Source: Bradyrhizobium sp. SRL28 (GTDB lineage: Bacteria > Pseudomonadota > Alphaproteobacteria > Rhizobiales > Xanthobacteraceae). Taken from it: a stretch of DNA of 64,000 nucleotides. The notes beneath the pieces were generated by a model. The model was not told where the DNA came from, made no database searches, and was given only the letters and a program-made list of their open reading frames with translations. Each line of letters starts with the position of its first letter. Position 1 is the stretch's first letter. The stretch spans positions 1 through 64,000 of the forward strand of contig NZ_JAHEAG010000024.1 of assembly GCF_018596315.1 (NCBI RefSeq), given 5' to 3'. Position numbers and translations under genes: made by a program. Positions 17,240-26,244 of the stretch are shown here, in pieces.

Positions 17240-19642
17240 CTACGCGCTCATGCGCTGCCGCGGCTGTGTCAGCATCCCCTCCACCTCGGCGGCGGGACGC
17301 GGCTTGCTGAACAGATAGCCTTGCGCCTGCGTGCAACCCTCCTGGCGCAGGAGATCGAATTGCGCGTCGGTCTCGACACCTTCAGCCGTGGTGACGATGC
17401 CGAGGCTCTTGCCGAGGCCGGTCACCGCCCGGACGATCGCCATCGAATCAGCGCGCGTCGCCAGTTCGCTCACGAACGAACGGTCGATCTTGATCTTGTC
17501 GAACGGAAAGCTGCGCAGGTAGCTCAAGGACGAGTATCCCGTTCCGAAGTCGTCGAGCGAAATCCTGACGCCAAAGGCGCGAAGCTCGTGCAGAACCGCC
17601 AGCGTTGCCTCGCTGTTCTGCAGCAGCACTGATTCCGTGATTTCCAGTTCGAGCCGATGCGGCGGAAGGCCGGAGGCTTTCAACGCCTCCTTCACGGTCG
17701 ATACCAGGCTGGGATTCCTGAATTGCACCGGCGATAGATTCACAGCGACGCCGACATCCCGCGACCAGCCAGCCGCGTCCACGCAGGCCTGGCGCAACAC
17801 CCAATCGCCGAGCGGAACGATCAGGCCGGTTTCTTCCGCCAGCGGAATGAAATTGACCGGAGAGATCATGCCGCGCAGCGAATGGTTCCAGCGCACCAGG
17901 GCTTCGAAGGCGACCACCACGTCTTTGGCAACGTCGCGGATCGGCTGGTAATAGACTTCGAATTCCTCGCGCTGCAGTGCCGCACGCAAGTCGAGTTCCA
18001 GGATCCTCCGCGCCTGGGCGCGGGCGTCCATCCCGGTCTCGAAGAAGCGATAGGTGCCGCGGCCGTCCTCCTTGGCGCGATAGAGCGCGAGATCGGCTTT
18101 CTTGAGGAGTTCGTCCGGGTTCTTGCCATCCTCCGGCGCCAGCGAAATGCCGATACTGACGCCGATGACAAGCTGGTGCCCGGCGATTTCGTAAGGAGCC
18201 GAAACGTGCTCGACCACGTGGCTGGCGAGCAAGGCAACGGCGGACGGATCGCAATCGCTGCAGAACTGCACGATCGCGAATTCGTCTCCGCCCAGCCGCG
18301 CGACCGTGTCGTGGTCGGTGATGCATTCGCCGAGACGGCGGGCGACTTCCTTCAGGAGCGCGTCGCCGACGGGATGACCGAGCGAATCATTGATGTCCTT
18401 GAAATGGTCGAGGTCGAGACAGAGCACCGCAAGCTGATCGCTGCGTTTGGCAAGCCGCAAGGCCTTTTCCAGTTGCTCGCGGAACAGCGTCCGATTCGGC
18501 AGGTTGGTCAGCGCGTCATGGCGCGCCATATGCGAGATCTGTTCCTGGACGGCCTGCCATTCGGTGATGTCCTCGAAGGTGGCGACCCATCCGCCGCCCT
18601 TCATGGGCTGATCGACCACGCGAAGCGAACGTCCGTTGCGGCTCACCGTCCTGGTCACGCTGTTGCCGGCCTTGGCCGCAGCGATCACGCTGGCGACGAA
18701 CTGATCGGGATCACCGTCCCATCGATCAAGCGCTTTCTGCTGCCGGAGCACATCGAGCAGCAAACGCCCCTGGAGGGCCATGCCGGTCCGTCCCATCATC
18801 TTGGCATAGCGGTCGTTGTACAGGAGGATGCGGCCATCCGCATCGAACATGGAAAGTCCCTGCGACATGTTGTCGAGCGCGGTGTCGAGCAGGACTTTCT
18901 GCTTATGGAGTTCGCCCTTCGCGCGGCGGTCGATCATGGCCGCCAGCAGCGATAGACCGAGGATGGCGAAGGCCGCGACCGCCGTCAGGAATGAAAGCGC
19001 GGTCGGAGATATCGACATCCCGTCAGTACCGAGGGTCGGGTCGGGAATGAGCGTGACGGCGCCCATCGCCGTAAAATGATGCGAAACGATGGCAACCGTC
19101 AGCAGCCCGGTGGCGGCCACGGTATGGAGGGGATTGTCACGACGTACGGCGACAAGAAGCGCGATGGCCGCAAACAGGCTGCCAAACACAATCGAGGCCA
19201 CAACGAGGCCGGGCGACCACACAATGAACGCCGGAAGCTCGAGTGCCGCCATGCCGGTATAGTGCATTGCTGCGACACCGCCGCCAATGACGGCGCCGCC
19301 GAGCGCAATCGCCGACTGGCGCGCGCTGGACAATGCAATGCACAGGCCGATGGCGACAATGCTTATCGCGAAGACCAGCGACAACAGGGTGACGGGTATG
19401 CTGTATCCGGCGCCTGCGCCGGGATCGTACGCCAGCATCGCGACAAAGTGGGTGGCCCAGATTCCGCAGCCGCCGACGGCCGCATCGAGGCCGATCCAGG
19501 TCGCGCGCGTTCGGCCGCGCGAGGCCCTGGCACGATGAAACAGGCTGATGGCGACCGCGCTGGCGAGCCAGCAAATGGTGCCGGCCAGTACGACCAGGCG
19601 CCAGTCATGCTCAGCGGTGAGACAAGTCAGGACACGATACAT
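17240..19642 (-). CDS. MHYT-PAS-GGDEF-EAL cyclic-di-GMP signalling protein
   Basis: 800 aa. Residues 1-230 form a seven-helix MHYT sensor with all three motif copies (THFVAML, MHYTGMA, HHFTAMG), thought to bind copper and sense O2, CO or NO. A PAS domain follows at about 245-365. The GGDEF domain keeps GGDEF at 451-455 but has TDHD in place of the RxxD inhibitory site. The EAL domain (about 555-795) keeps FEALVRW, ITESVL, DDFGTGYSS, KIDRSF and EGVET, so both synthesis and hydrolysis of c-di-GMP are possible. It is monocistronic. Confidence 0.93.
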   Translation of the reverse strand: MYRVLTCLTAEHDWRLVVLAGTICWLASAVAISLFHRARASRGRTRATWIGLDAAVGGCGIWATHFVAMLAYDPGAGAGYSIPVTLLSLVFAISIVAIGLCIALSSARQSAIALGGAVIGGGVAAMHYTGMAALELPAFIVWSPGLVVASIVFGSLFAAIALLVAVRRDNPLHTVAATGLLTVAIVSHHFTAMGAVTLIPDPTLGTDGMSISPTALSFLTAVAAFAILGLSLLAAMIDRRAKGELHKQKVLLDTALDNMSQGLSMFDADGRILLYNDRYAKMMGRTGMALQGRLLLDVLRQQKALDRWDGDPDQFVASVIAAAKAGNSVTRTVSRNGRSLRVVDQPMKGGGWVATFEDITEWQAVQEQISHMARHDALTNLPNRTLFREQLEKALRLAKRSDQLAVLCLDLDHFKDINDSLGHPVGDALLKEVARRLGECITDHDTVARLGGDEFAIVQFCSDCDPSAVALLASHVVEHVSAPYEIAGHQLVIGVSIGISLAPEDGKNPDELLKKADLALYRAKEDGRGTYRFFETGMDARAQARRILELDLRAALQREEFEVYYQPIRDVAKDVVVAFEALVRWNHSLRGMISPVNFIPLAEETGLIVPLGDWVLRQACVDAAGWSRDVGVAVNLSPVQFRNPSLVSTVKEALKASGLPPHRLELEITESVLLQNSEATLAVLHELRAFGVRISLDDFGTGYSSLSYLRSFPFDKIKIDRSFVSELATRADSMAIVRAVTGLGKSLGIVTTAEGVETDAQFDLLRQEGCTQAQGYLFSKPRPAAEVEGMLTQPRQRMSA

Positions 19643-19763
19643 TACAGACCCCCGATGGGCCTGTAACAGCAGTCCTATTCGTATATTTGAGGTAACCGCC
19701 GCGGCTCAGTTGCGCGGATGGTGAACAAACGCTTTTGGCATGCAAGGCGGCGACCTGGCATGG

Positions 19764-19797
19764 AAACGCCGCGCGAGGCCCTTCCTGCGCGGCGTTT
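19764..19797 (-). terminator. hairpin terminator after the DUF892 gene
   Basis: An 11-bp perfect stem AAACGCCGCGC/GCGCGGCGTTT with a 12-base loop lies just beyond the DUF892 stop. The T-run is short on both strands, so it may act for either direction. Confidence 0.6.
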
Positions 19798-19818
19798 TGC
19801 CTCATTTAACGGACGAAA

Positions 19819-20325
19819 TCAGCTTGCGGCCCGCAGATTGACCTTGCCTTCCGCCAGCGAGGTCAGCTTCTGGTCGGTGATCTTTTCCTCATCGAGCGTC
19901 TTCTGCAGGATGCTGGCGCAGTCATTGCGTCCAAGCTGCCGCGCCCACGCGATCAGGCTGCCATAGCGGGTGATCTCATAGTGCTCGGCGGCCTGCGCGG
20001 CGTTGATCAGGGCTGCGTCCAGCACAGCCTTGTCAGCGATCTCGCCCGCGACGTCGTCGGCTTCCTCGATGATGCCGTCGATCGCCGGGCAATCGGCCGC
20101 CTTCACCTCGGCGCCGTGCATGCGGAATACCTCCTCGAGGCGTTGCACATGCGTCCTGGTTTCATCCAGATGGGTCAAAAAGCCCTGTTTAAGCTGCTTG
20201 TCGGTCGCTTTTTCCGCCATCCTCGGCAGGGCCTTCACGAGTTGTTTCTCGGCGTAATAGATGTCCTGCAGTTGATGAACGAACAGGTCGTCCATGGTCT
20301 TGATGTCTCTGGTGAAGAGTCCCAT
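19819..20325 (-). CDS. YciE/YciF-type ferritin-like stress protein (DUF892)
   Basis: 168 aa from the second ATG (MGLFTRDIKTMDDLFVHQLQ), preferred because AAGGA lies 8 bases before it. It forms a four-helix bundle with the DUF892 pattern DIYYAEKQLVKALPRMAEKA and THLDETRTHVQRLEEVF, and a third-helix AAEHYEITRYGSL carrying the E/H metal ligands. Family members are general-stress proteins in enterobacteria and rhizobia. An EcfG-type promoter lies 87-111 bases upstream, matching that role. Confidence 0.9.
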   Translation of the reverse strand: MGLFTRDIKTMDDLFVHQLQDIYYAEKQLVKALPRMAEKATDKQLKQGFLTHLDETRTHVQRLEEVFRMHGAEVKAADCPAIDGIIEEADDVAGEIADKAVLDAALINAAQAAEHYEITRYGSLIAWARQLGRNDCASILQKTLDEEKITDQKLTSLAEGKVNLRAAS

Positions 20326-20411
20326 TGCGGTCATCCTTCATTTGGGGAACATGCAGGCGCAGGCCATTTCCCGGCCGGATATCCGCTTCATGTTCGATGC
20401 TGATGGGAGCT

Positions 20412-20436
20412 AACCGGCTTGCGAAAAGGATGTTCC
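20412..20436 (-). promoter_or_regulatory. EcfG (general stress sigma factor) promoter
   Basis: The minus strand shows GGAAC at 20432-20436 and GTT at 20412-20414 with exactly 17 bases between, the spacing and elements of EcfG-dependent promoters in alphaproteobacteria. It is positioned to drive the DUF892 gene. The rest of the 20326-20705 gap holds only the palindrome at 20649. Confidence 0.65.
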
Positions 20437-20648
20437 TAAGGGCCTCGAAAACGCCGTGATGGAACGGACGGAACGGCAAAATGACCACGCGGAACGGACC
20501 TCGTTGCGACTCAAAATCGTTAACGCGGCGACATATGTAGGGCGTATGACAAAGACGGCGCACGAAGCCAAAAGGCATGCTTGTCAAGGGCTGCACAACG
20601 GCTCGGTTTTGCCTTATGGGTTTCGAGCGCGGTGCCTCTGACCGTCGA

Positions 20649-20667
20649 CTGTCACCAGTGGTGACAG
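20649..20667. promoter_or_regulatory. 19-bp perfect palindrome, probable operator
   Basis: CTGTCACCA-G-TGGTGACAG is a perfect inverted repeat about a central G. It ends 38 bases before the ATG of the YbhN/MprF-like gene, a normal operator position. No regulator gene lies beside it. Confidence 0.55.
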
Positions 20668-20705
20668 GTCCCATCTTTACGTATTACCCCTCGCCGGGAG
20701 GATGA

Positions 20706-21761
20706 ATGCATCGGCTGCTGACCGCGCTCAGGCGTGGCTTCAAGGAGAAGATCGGCTGGAAACGGCTAGGGATCGCTGCGAGTCTCCTCATCATCATCTT
20801 TGCGGTTACGCATCTGGTTCGCACCCTGAAAGGGGTGGACACCGGAATTATCCTGACCGCGCTGACGGAGATTGCCCCGCATCGCATCGCGCTGGCTGCG
20901 CTGTGCGTGGTGGGGGCGTTTTGCACGCTGACCTTCTATGATTTCTTCGCATTGCGAACCATCGGCAAGATGCACGTCCCCTACCGCATCGCCGCGATGT
21001 CGAGCTTCACCAGCTACACCATCGGCCACAATATCGGCGCCACCGTCTTTACCGGCGGTGCGATCAGGTTCCGGATCTATTCCGATTACGGACTGACCGC
21101 GATCGATGTCGCCAAGATCTGCTTTCTCTCGGGCCTGACCTTCTGGCTCGGCAATCTGTTCGTGCTCGGCATGGGCATGGCCTGGCATCCCGAAGCGGCA
21201 ACGGCGATGGATCTGCTGCCGCCGGCGATGAACCGGTTGATCGCGCTCGGCTGCCTTGCCGGCATTGCCGCCTATTTCGTCTGGCTGCTGATGGGCGAGG
21301 GTCGCCGCGAACTCGGTCAGAACGGCTGGAAGGTCGTGCTGCCCTCTGCCCGGCTGACGCTGCTGCAGGTCCTGATCGGCGTCGTCGATCTCGGCTTCTG
21401 CGCGCTGGCGATGTATCTGCTGATGCCGATGACGCCGCATATCGATTTCGTTTCGCTGGCGGTGGTCTTCATCCTCGCAACGCTGCTCGGCTTTGCCAGT
21501 CACGCGCCCGGCAGCATCGGCGTGTTCGACGTCGCGATGCTGGTGGCGCTGCCGCAGTTCGGCAAAGAAGACTTGCTGGCGACGCTGCTGGTGTTCCGGA
21601 TCCTGTACTTCCTGATCCCCTTCGGCATCTCGATTTGGATCATGGGCACACGCGAACTCTGGCTCAGCGTGCTGCAACCCTGGCTGGAACGGCGCCGGCT
21701 CGGCGAAGCCTGCACGGCCAAGGCCCGGGTGCGACCACCGATCAAGGGCCGGCAATCCTGA
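20706..21761 (+). CDS. YbhN/MprF-N-type multi-span membrane protein (UPF0104)
   Basis: 351 aa with about eight hydrophobic segments and no C-terminal synthase domain. It resembles the flippase half of MprF and the stand-alone YbhN/UPF0104 proteins: SFTSYTIGHNIGATVFTGGA, then RFRIYSDYGL, and near the end ATLLGFASHAPGSIGVFDVA, a family hallmark. These proteins are thought to move lipids across the inner membrane. GGAGG precedes the ATG at 20706. The upstream palindrome suggests regulated expression. Confidence 0.85.
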   Translation: MHRLLTALRRGFKEKIGWKRLGIAASLLIIIFAVTHLVRTLKGVDTGIILTALTEIAPHRIALAALCVVGAFCTLTFYDFFALRTIGKMHVPYRIAAMSSFTSYTIGHNIGATVFTGGAIRFRIYSDYGLTAIDVAKICFLSGLTFWLGNLFVLGMGMAWHPEAATAMDLLPPAMNRLIALGCLAGIAAYFVWLLMGEGRRELGQNGWKVVLPSARLTLLQVLIGVVDLGFCALAMYLLMPMTPHIDFVSLAVVFILATLLGFASHAPGSIGVFDVAMLVALPQFGKEDLLATLLVFRILYFLIPFGISIWIMGTRELWLSVLQPWLERRRLGEACTAKARVRPPIKGRQS

Positions 21762-21858
21762 GGCTGGTAACGGCGTCGTTATCTGCGCCGTCTGGTCTTT
21801 TGAGGCAGAGCTGCCTCATTCTCTTATTTCTGCCTTACCGCTAACGTCAAACGACGCC

Positions 21859-23850
21859 ATGGCTGGAATGCTCTTACGTTCGATGATGTCGGTCGCGCTG
21901 GTTGCCGGTGCGCTGGCCGACATATCCACGTCCGCTGCGCAGGCCCAGACCGCCGGCGGCTATGGGCCGCTGCAGATTTCCTGGGAAGTGCGCAACCGTT
22001 TCCGCCTGTTCCGCGAGGAGCGCGATTTCCTGCTGCACGCCGAAACCGGGCGCGGCCGCAGCGTGCTGGCTTCGGAGCAGGCGCTGGCAATCCAGAGCGA
22101 CGGCCGCGGCTGGGCACGTAACACCGTAAACCGGCTCTGTATCGATCTCGCCGGCCGCGTCAACGAGCCGTGCACCCGCGACAACGTCAAGGAAAGCTAT
22201 CTGACGCCGATCGATCATCCGATCGTGGCCCGGCTGACCGGTCCGGTTCCGGTCGGCGCCACCTGCGCCTGGACGTTCGACGATAGCGACGGCCCGCAAA
22301 CCTCCACCTTCGACTGTGCCGAGCCGGTCAATCTCAGGGTCCGCTATGGCCGCACCACGGTTGCCACCGTCGACGTGTCCAGTTCGGAGGGTAGTCAGCG
22401 TGTTTTCACCGAGATCGCGGTGCGCGACATTTTCATCGCCGGCCTCGGCGACAGTGTCGCTTCCGGCGAGGGAAATCCGGACCGGCCGATTGCGCTGTCC
22501 GATGAGGGCTTTTGTTTCCGCTCCTATCTCGGAACGGCAGCGGCGCAATACTACCGTCCGAGCCGCGCCGGCTATAAAGGCGGACGCGCCTGCGAAGCGC
22601 CGGACTCGCTGACGGTTTGGCAACGCCAGAGCGCGCTCTGGTTCAATCCTGCTTGCCACCGTTCGCTCTACAGCTATCAGACGCGGACCGCGATGGCGCT
22701 CGCCGTGCGATATCCGCACATCGCGGTGACCTATCTGCCGCTGGCCTGCACCGGCGCCACCATTGCCGATGGGCTGTTCGGCTCGCAGCGCGCCCGCGAC
22801 TGCCTGCCGTCGAAATCGGGCGGTGCGTGCCAGGGCAACGTCAACGGGCAACTGGCCGAACTGCGTGAGGCCCTCACCGCCGCGAAACGCCGGCAACCGG
22901 ATCGCAAGCTCGACCTGGTGCTGCTGTCGGTCGGGGCCAACGACATCTATTTCTCCGGCCTCGTCGCGGACGTGATCGTGGACACGGCGACCGAACGCGC
23001 GCTGTTTCGGCGCAGCGGCGTCATGGCTTCAGTCGACGACGCGCGCTCGGCGATGACGCGGGACCTGCCGCAGGGCTTTGCAAAACTGCGCGAGGCGCTG
23101 AAGCCGCTGGTCGGCGGCGACCTGTCGCGGGTGGTCTACACCTCCTACGCCAATCCGACGGTGGCGAATGGCGGCGCGCCCTGCCCCGGCGGACGCGCCG
23201 GCTTCGACATTCATCCCTCCTTCAACGCCCAGCCGCAGCGGCTGGCGGCCGTGTCGAACTTCGTCGAAAGCGAATTCCTGCCGCAGTTGAAAGGGCTGGC
23301 GCTCTGCGAAGGCGGCATCCTGTGCCGCAATCCGGGCACCGACCGCATGACCTTCGTCGATAGCCATCAGACCAGCTTTGCCAGCCACGGCTTCTGTGCG
23401 CGCGCCGAAAGCGATCCCGAATTCGATCGGCAGTGCTTCTCGGCGACCGGCAACAGCTTCGATCCCGATATCGTCACCGCCGCCAGCCAGCCGATGCTGT
23501 GCGGCCGCAGCGCCGGGGAGTACCGCGCCTATCTGCCCCGCGCGCGCTGGATCCGCGATGCCAATGACAGCTACTTCGCGGCAATGACCTACCCGCAAGG
23601 CCTGCCGACATCGCAGCAGCCGGCCGACATCCATGACGCAACCTGGGGCGTGTTGTCGGCGGTCTATGGCGGCGCGGTGCATCCGAGCGCCGAGGGCCAC
23701 GCCGCGATGGCGGATGCCGCCGTGCCGGCCGCTGCCGCCGTGCTGCAGCTCGATGCGGCGGTGCCTGAAGTCACGTCGCAACCGGTGGCGCCGATCCCGA
23801 CTGCGCCGGGCGCGCCGCGGCCACCAGGCAGAGCCGGCGGACTTTACTAG
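21859..23850 (+). CDS. exported SGNH/GDSL-type hydrolase
   Basis: 663 aa with an N-terminal signal peptide (MAGMLLRSMMSVALVAGALA, cleavage likely near AQAQT). SGNH blocks are visible: FIAGLGDSVASGEGNP (nucleophile Ser), LLSVGANDIYFSG (Asn block) and GGAVHPSAEGHAAMA (catalytic Asp/His block). At least ten cysteines suggest disulfides in the periplasm. An esterase or lipase-like reaction is expected, but the substrate is unknown. The C-terminal 40 residues are Pro/Ala-rich. The stop overlaps the stop of the convergent DUF2147 gene within a CTAG. Confidence 0.85.
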   Translation: MAGMLLRSMMSVALVAGALADISTSAAQAQTAGGYGPLQISWEVRNRFRLFREERDFLLHAETGRGRSVLASEQALAIQSDGRGWARNTVNRLCIDLAGRVNEPCTRDNVKESYLTPIDHPIVARLTGPVPVGATCAWTFDDSDGPQTSTFDCAEPVNLRVRYGRTTVATVDVSSSEGSQRVFTEIAVRDIFIAGLGDSVASGEGNPDRPIALSDEGFCFRSYLGTAAAQYYRPSRAGYKGGRACEAPDSLTVWQRQSALWFNPACHRSLYSYQTRTAMALAVRYPHIAVTYLPLACTGATIADGLFGSQRARDCLPSKSGGACQGNVNGQLAELREALTAAKRRQPDRKLDLVLLSVGANDIYFSGLVADVIVDTATERALFRRSGVMASVDDARSAMTRDLPQGFAKLREALKPLVGGDLSRVVYTSYANPTVANGGAPCPGGRAGFDIHPSFNAQPQRLAAVSNFVESEFLPQLKGLALCEGGILCRNPGTDRMTFVDSHQTSFASHGFCARAESDPEFDRQCFSATGNSFDPDIVTAASQPMLCGRSAGEYRAYLPRARWIRDANDSYFAAMTYPQGLPTSQQPADIHDATWGVLSAVYGGAVHPSAEGHAAMADAAVPAAAAVLQLDAAVPEVTSQPVAPIPTAPGAPRPPGRAGGLY

Positions 23851-24479
23851 CGAACAGGAGCAGGTGCAGGTGGGTGTGCGGGAGCCGGCGCTGGTGCCGT
23901 AGCCTTCTTGGGCGCTGCGGGCGCCTTTGCTGCACCAGCCGGCGGCTTCATCGCCGCGGCCTGCGCCGGCAGATATTTTGCGATGATCGCGGGATCGACC
24001 TGCGCCAACTCCGTGTCCGGCAGGCGGGTCCAGATCTCATCCTTGCCCAGCAGCGAGATGCCGAGATAGCCGCGCATCGTCAGCGTCTGCCCATCGGGGC
24101 TCAGCGTCATCTTGGCCTTGTAGATCTTGCCGTCGCGCGGATCGAGCACGTTGCCGTTCTCGTATTTCAATCCGTCACGCTTCATGTCGCGGATGAAGGA
24201 GAGCCCGAGCCACGGCGCATCCTTCCGATCGTCGGTGCATTTCGAGCAGATCGGATTCGGAGGATCGCCGGGCTCGAGAAAAAGCTTGGCGAACGCGCCT
24301 TCGAAGAGGCCGTTGCGATCGACCACCAGAAACCATCCGACCGGCTTGCCCTTCTCGACCTTCTGCCAAAGGCCGGTCGCAGAAGGTTCCGCCGTCTGTG
24401 CGGCGAGTTCCCCGGCAAACGCGAGCACAATCACGATCGGGAGTATCAGTTGAAATCCGGTCAGCTTGCGCATCGTCAT
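23847..24479 (-). CDS. DUF2147 family exported protein
   Basis: About 210 aa. The signal peptide at the N-terminus ends near AGELAAQT. The DUF2147 core follows: GLWQKVEKGKPVGWFLVVDR, CSKCTDDRKDAPWLGL, and YKAKMTLSPDGQTLTMRGYL. The C-terminal about 45 residues are an Ala/Pro/Lys tail, probably disordered or wall-contacting. Three nearby start codons are possible; the first ATG is used. No enzymatic function is established for this family. Confidence 0.82.
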   Translation of the reverse strand: MTMRKLTGFQLILPIVIVLAFAGELAAQTAEPSATGLWQKVEKGKPVGWFLVVDRNGLFEGAFAKLFLEPGDPPNPICSKCTDDRKDAPWLGLSFIRDMKRDGLKYENGNVLDPRDGKIYKAKMTLSPDGQTLTMRGYLGISLLGKDEIWTRLPDTELAQVDPAIIAKYLPAQAAAMKPPAGAAKAPAAPKKATAPAPAPAHPPAPAPVR

Positions 24480-24599
24480 CACCTGATCAATTCCCTAAAT
24501 GAATGGGCGCAGACTAAGGCCATTTCGCGGACGGTTCCAGTAACGATCGCCGCGCGGTTCCGGTAAAGCTCCGGGAGCCCAACTGTCATTTTTTGGGAA

Positions 24600-25628
24600 T
24601 CAGTTGACTCCGAGCTTCTTCTGCAGGCTCGACGACGAGGTGGTGTACTGGAACACCAGCCGCTTGTCCGGATAGACGTAGCGGTGCGCCTTCTGCGCCA
24701 TCAGCGCGCCTTCGTGGAACCCGGACAGAATCAACTTGAGCTTGCCGGGATAAGTGTTGATGTCGCCGATCGCGAAGATGCCGGGAACATTGGTCTCGAA
24801 CGCCGCGGTGTCGACCGGCACCAGATTGTTCTCGAGCGCGACGCCCCAGTTCGCCACGGGGCCGAGCTTCATGGTCAGCCCGAAGAACGGCAGCATCGTA
24901 TCGCAGTCGATCTTCGAGATCGCGTTGTCGTTGCCTTTCATCACGGCCCCGGAAAGCTTGCCACCCTCGCCTTCCAGCGAGGTGACCTGACCGATCTTCA
25001 GATCCATTTTTCCGCCAGCCACCAGCGCGCGCATCTGCTCGACGCTGTGAGGCGCCGCGCGGAAATCGTCGCGCCGGTGCAGCAGCGTCACGCGTTTCGC
25101 AATCGGATGCAGATTGAGCGTCCAGTCGAGCGCGGAATCGCCGCCGCCGACGATCAGGATGCTCTTGTCGCGGAACTGCTCCATCTTGCGCACGGCGTAA
25201 TACACCGAGGTGCCTTCATAGGCCTCGATGCCCGGCACCGGCGGACGCTTTGGCTGGAACGAGCCGCCGCCCGCCGAAATCGCGACCACCTTGCATTCGA
25301 ACACCTGGCCGGCATCAGTCGTCACGCGAAAGCCGGGATCGCCGATCTTCTCGATCGTCTCCACCATCTCGTTGAGATGGAAGGTCGGATGAAACGGCTT
25401 GATCTGTTCGAGCAGTGCGTCCGTCAGGCCCTGGCCGGTGACGAAGGGAATGCCGGGAATGTCGTAGATCGGTTTTTCCGGATAGAGCTCGGCACACTGG
25501 CCGCCGATCTTGTCGAGGATGTCGACCACATGCGCCTTCATGTCCAAGAGGCCCAGTTCGAAGACCGCAAACAGGCCGCACGGACCCGCGCCAATAATCA
25601 GCACATCGGTTTTGATCACTTCGCTCAT
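24600..25628 (-). CDS. ferredoxin-NADP+ reductase, thioredoxin-reductase-like type
   Basis: 342 aa from MSEVIKTDVLIIGAGPCGLF. It has FAD-binding GAGPCGL at the N-terminus, NADP-binding ILIVGGGDSALDWTLNLHPI, and ATG-type contact GIFAIGDINTYPGKLKLILS. The CxxC of thioredoxin reductase is absent, as in Bacillus YumC-type and Rhodopseudomonas ferredoxin reductases, and the C-terminal extension (QYTTSSSSLQKKLGVN) stacks on FAD in that group. It would pass electrons between NADPH and the [2Fe-2S] ferredoxin encoded 1.7 kb away. The upstream 38-codon extension has no family match. Confidence 0.9.
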   Translation of the reverse strand: MSEVIKTDVLIIGAGPCGLFAVFELGLLDMKAHVVDILDKIGGQCAELYPEKPIYDIPGIPFVTGQGLTDALLEQIKPFHPTFHLNEMVETIEKIGDPGFRVTTDAGQVFECKVVAISAGGGSFQPKRPPVPGIEAYEGTSVYYAVRKMEQFRDKSILIVGGGDSALDWTLNLHPIAKRVTLLHRRDDFRAAPHSVEQMRALVAGGKMDLKIGQVTSLEGEGGKLSGAVMKGNDNAISKIDCDTMLPFFGLTMKLGPVANWGVALENNLVPVDTAAFETNVPGIFAIGDINTYPGKLKLILSGFHEGALMAQKAHRYVYPDKRLVFQYTTSSSSLQKKLGVN

Positions 25629-25779
25629 GTCAGCTTCTTTTCGGTTGAACCTGGCGGGAAGGCTGCATCTGTCTAGCCAACCCCGGGCTAACAGGAAAGC
25701 CATAATATGGCGTTCGCGACGGCCGCAACCCCTTGCCGTCATTCGACAAGTGGGCTGTAAGGGAACGAGATTTTCGGAG

Positions 25780-26244
25780 ATGGCCCCCGTGAACGCACCC
25801 TTGCGTCCCGACGCGACCCCGCGTCTGGAGGATTTTCCCTATCGCCTGTCGGACAATGTGAGATTTGCCGACCTCGATCCCAACCAGCACGTCAACAACG
25901 CGGTCTACGCCACCTATTTCGAAACCGGCCGCGTCACGCTGATGAAGGACCGCAGCTACGGGCTGATGCCGGAAGGACTCGGCTGGATCATGGTGCGGAT
26001 CGATATCCATTTCCGCGCCGAGTTGCACTGGCCGGGCAAGATCGAACTGGGGCTCGGCGTCGCCAAGTTCGGCCGCACCTCGGTGAGCTTCGATCAGGTG
26101 GTGTTTTCCGAAGGCAAATGCATAGCATCAGCGCGCGCGATCACCGTCCTGATCGATGAAGTCACGCGCAAGCCGGCACCGCTGACACCTGAGCTGAAAG
26201 CGAAATTTGCGCCGTGGATCCGCCGCGGCGTGGATCCCGGATGA
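25780..26244 (+). CDS. acyl-CoA thioesterase (4HBT hotdog fold)
   Basis: 154 aa from ATG 25780, preceded by GGAG. The hotdog signature VRFADLDPNQHVNNAVYATY contains the 4HBT-type catalytic Asp, and the region EGLGWIMVRIDIHFRAELHW follows. It probably hydrolyses acyl-CoA; substrate unknown. Its stop overlaps the start of the alpha/beta hydrolase gene (ATGA), so the two are translationally coupled. It is divergent from the ferredoxin reductase gene. Confidence 0.87.
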   Translation: MAPVNAPLRPDATPRLEDFPYRLSDNVRFADLDPNQHVNNAVYATYFETGRVTLMKDRSYGLMPEGLGWIMVRIDIHFRAELHWPGKIELGLGVAKFGRTSVSFDQVVFSEGKCIASARAITVLIDEVTRKPAPLTPELKAKFAPWIRRGVDPG

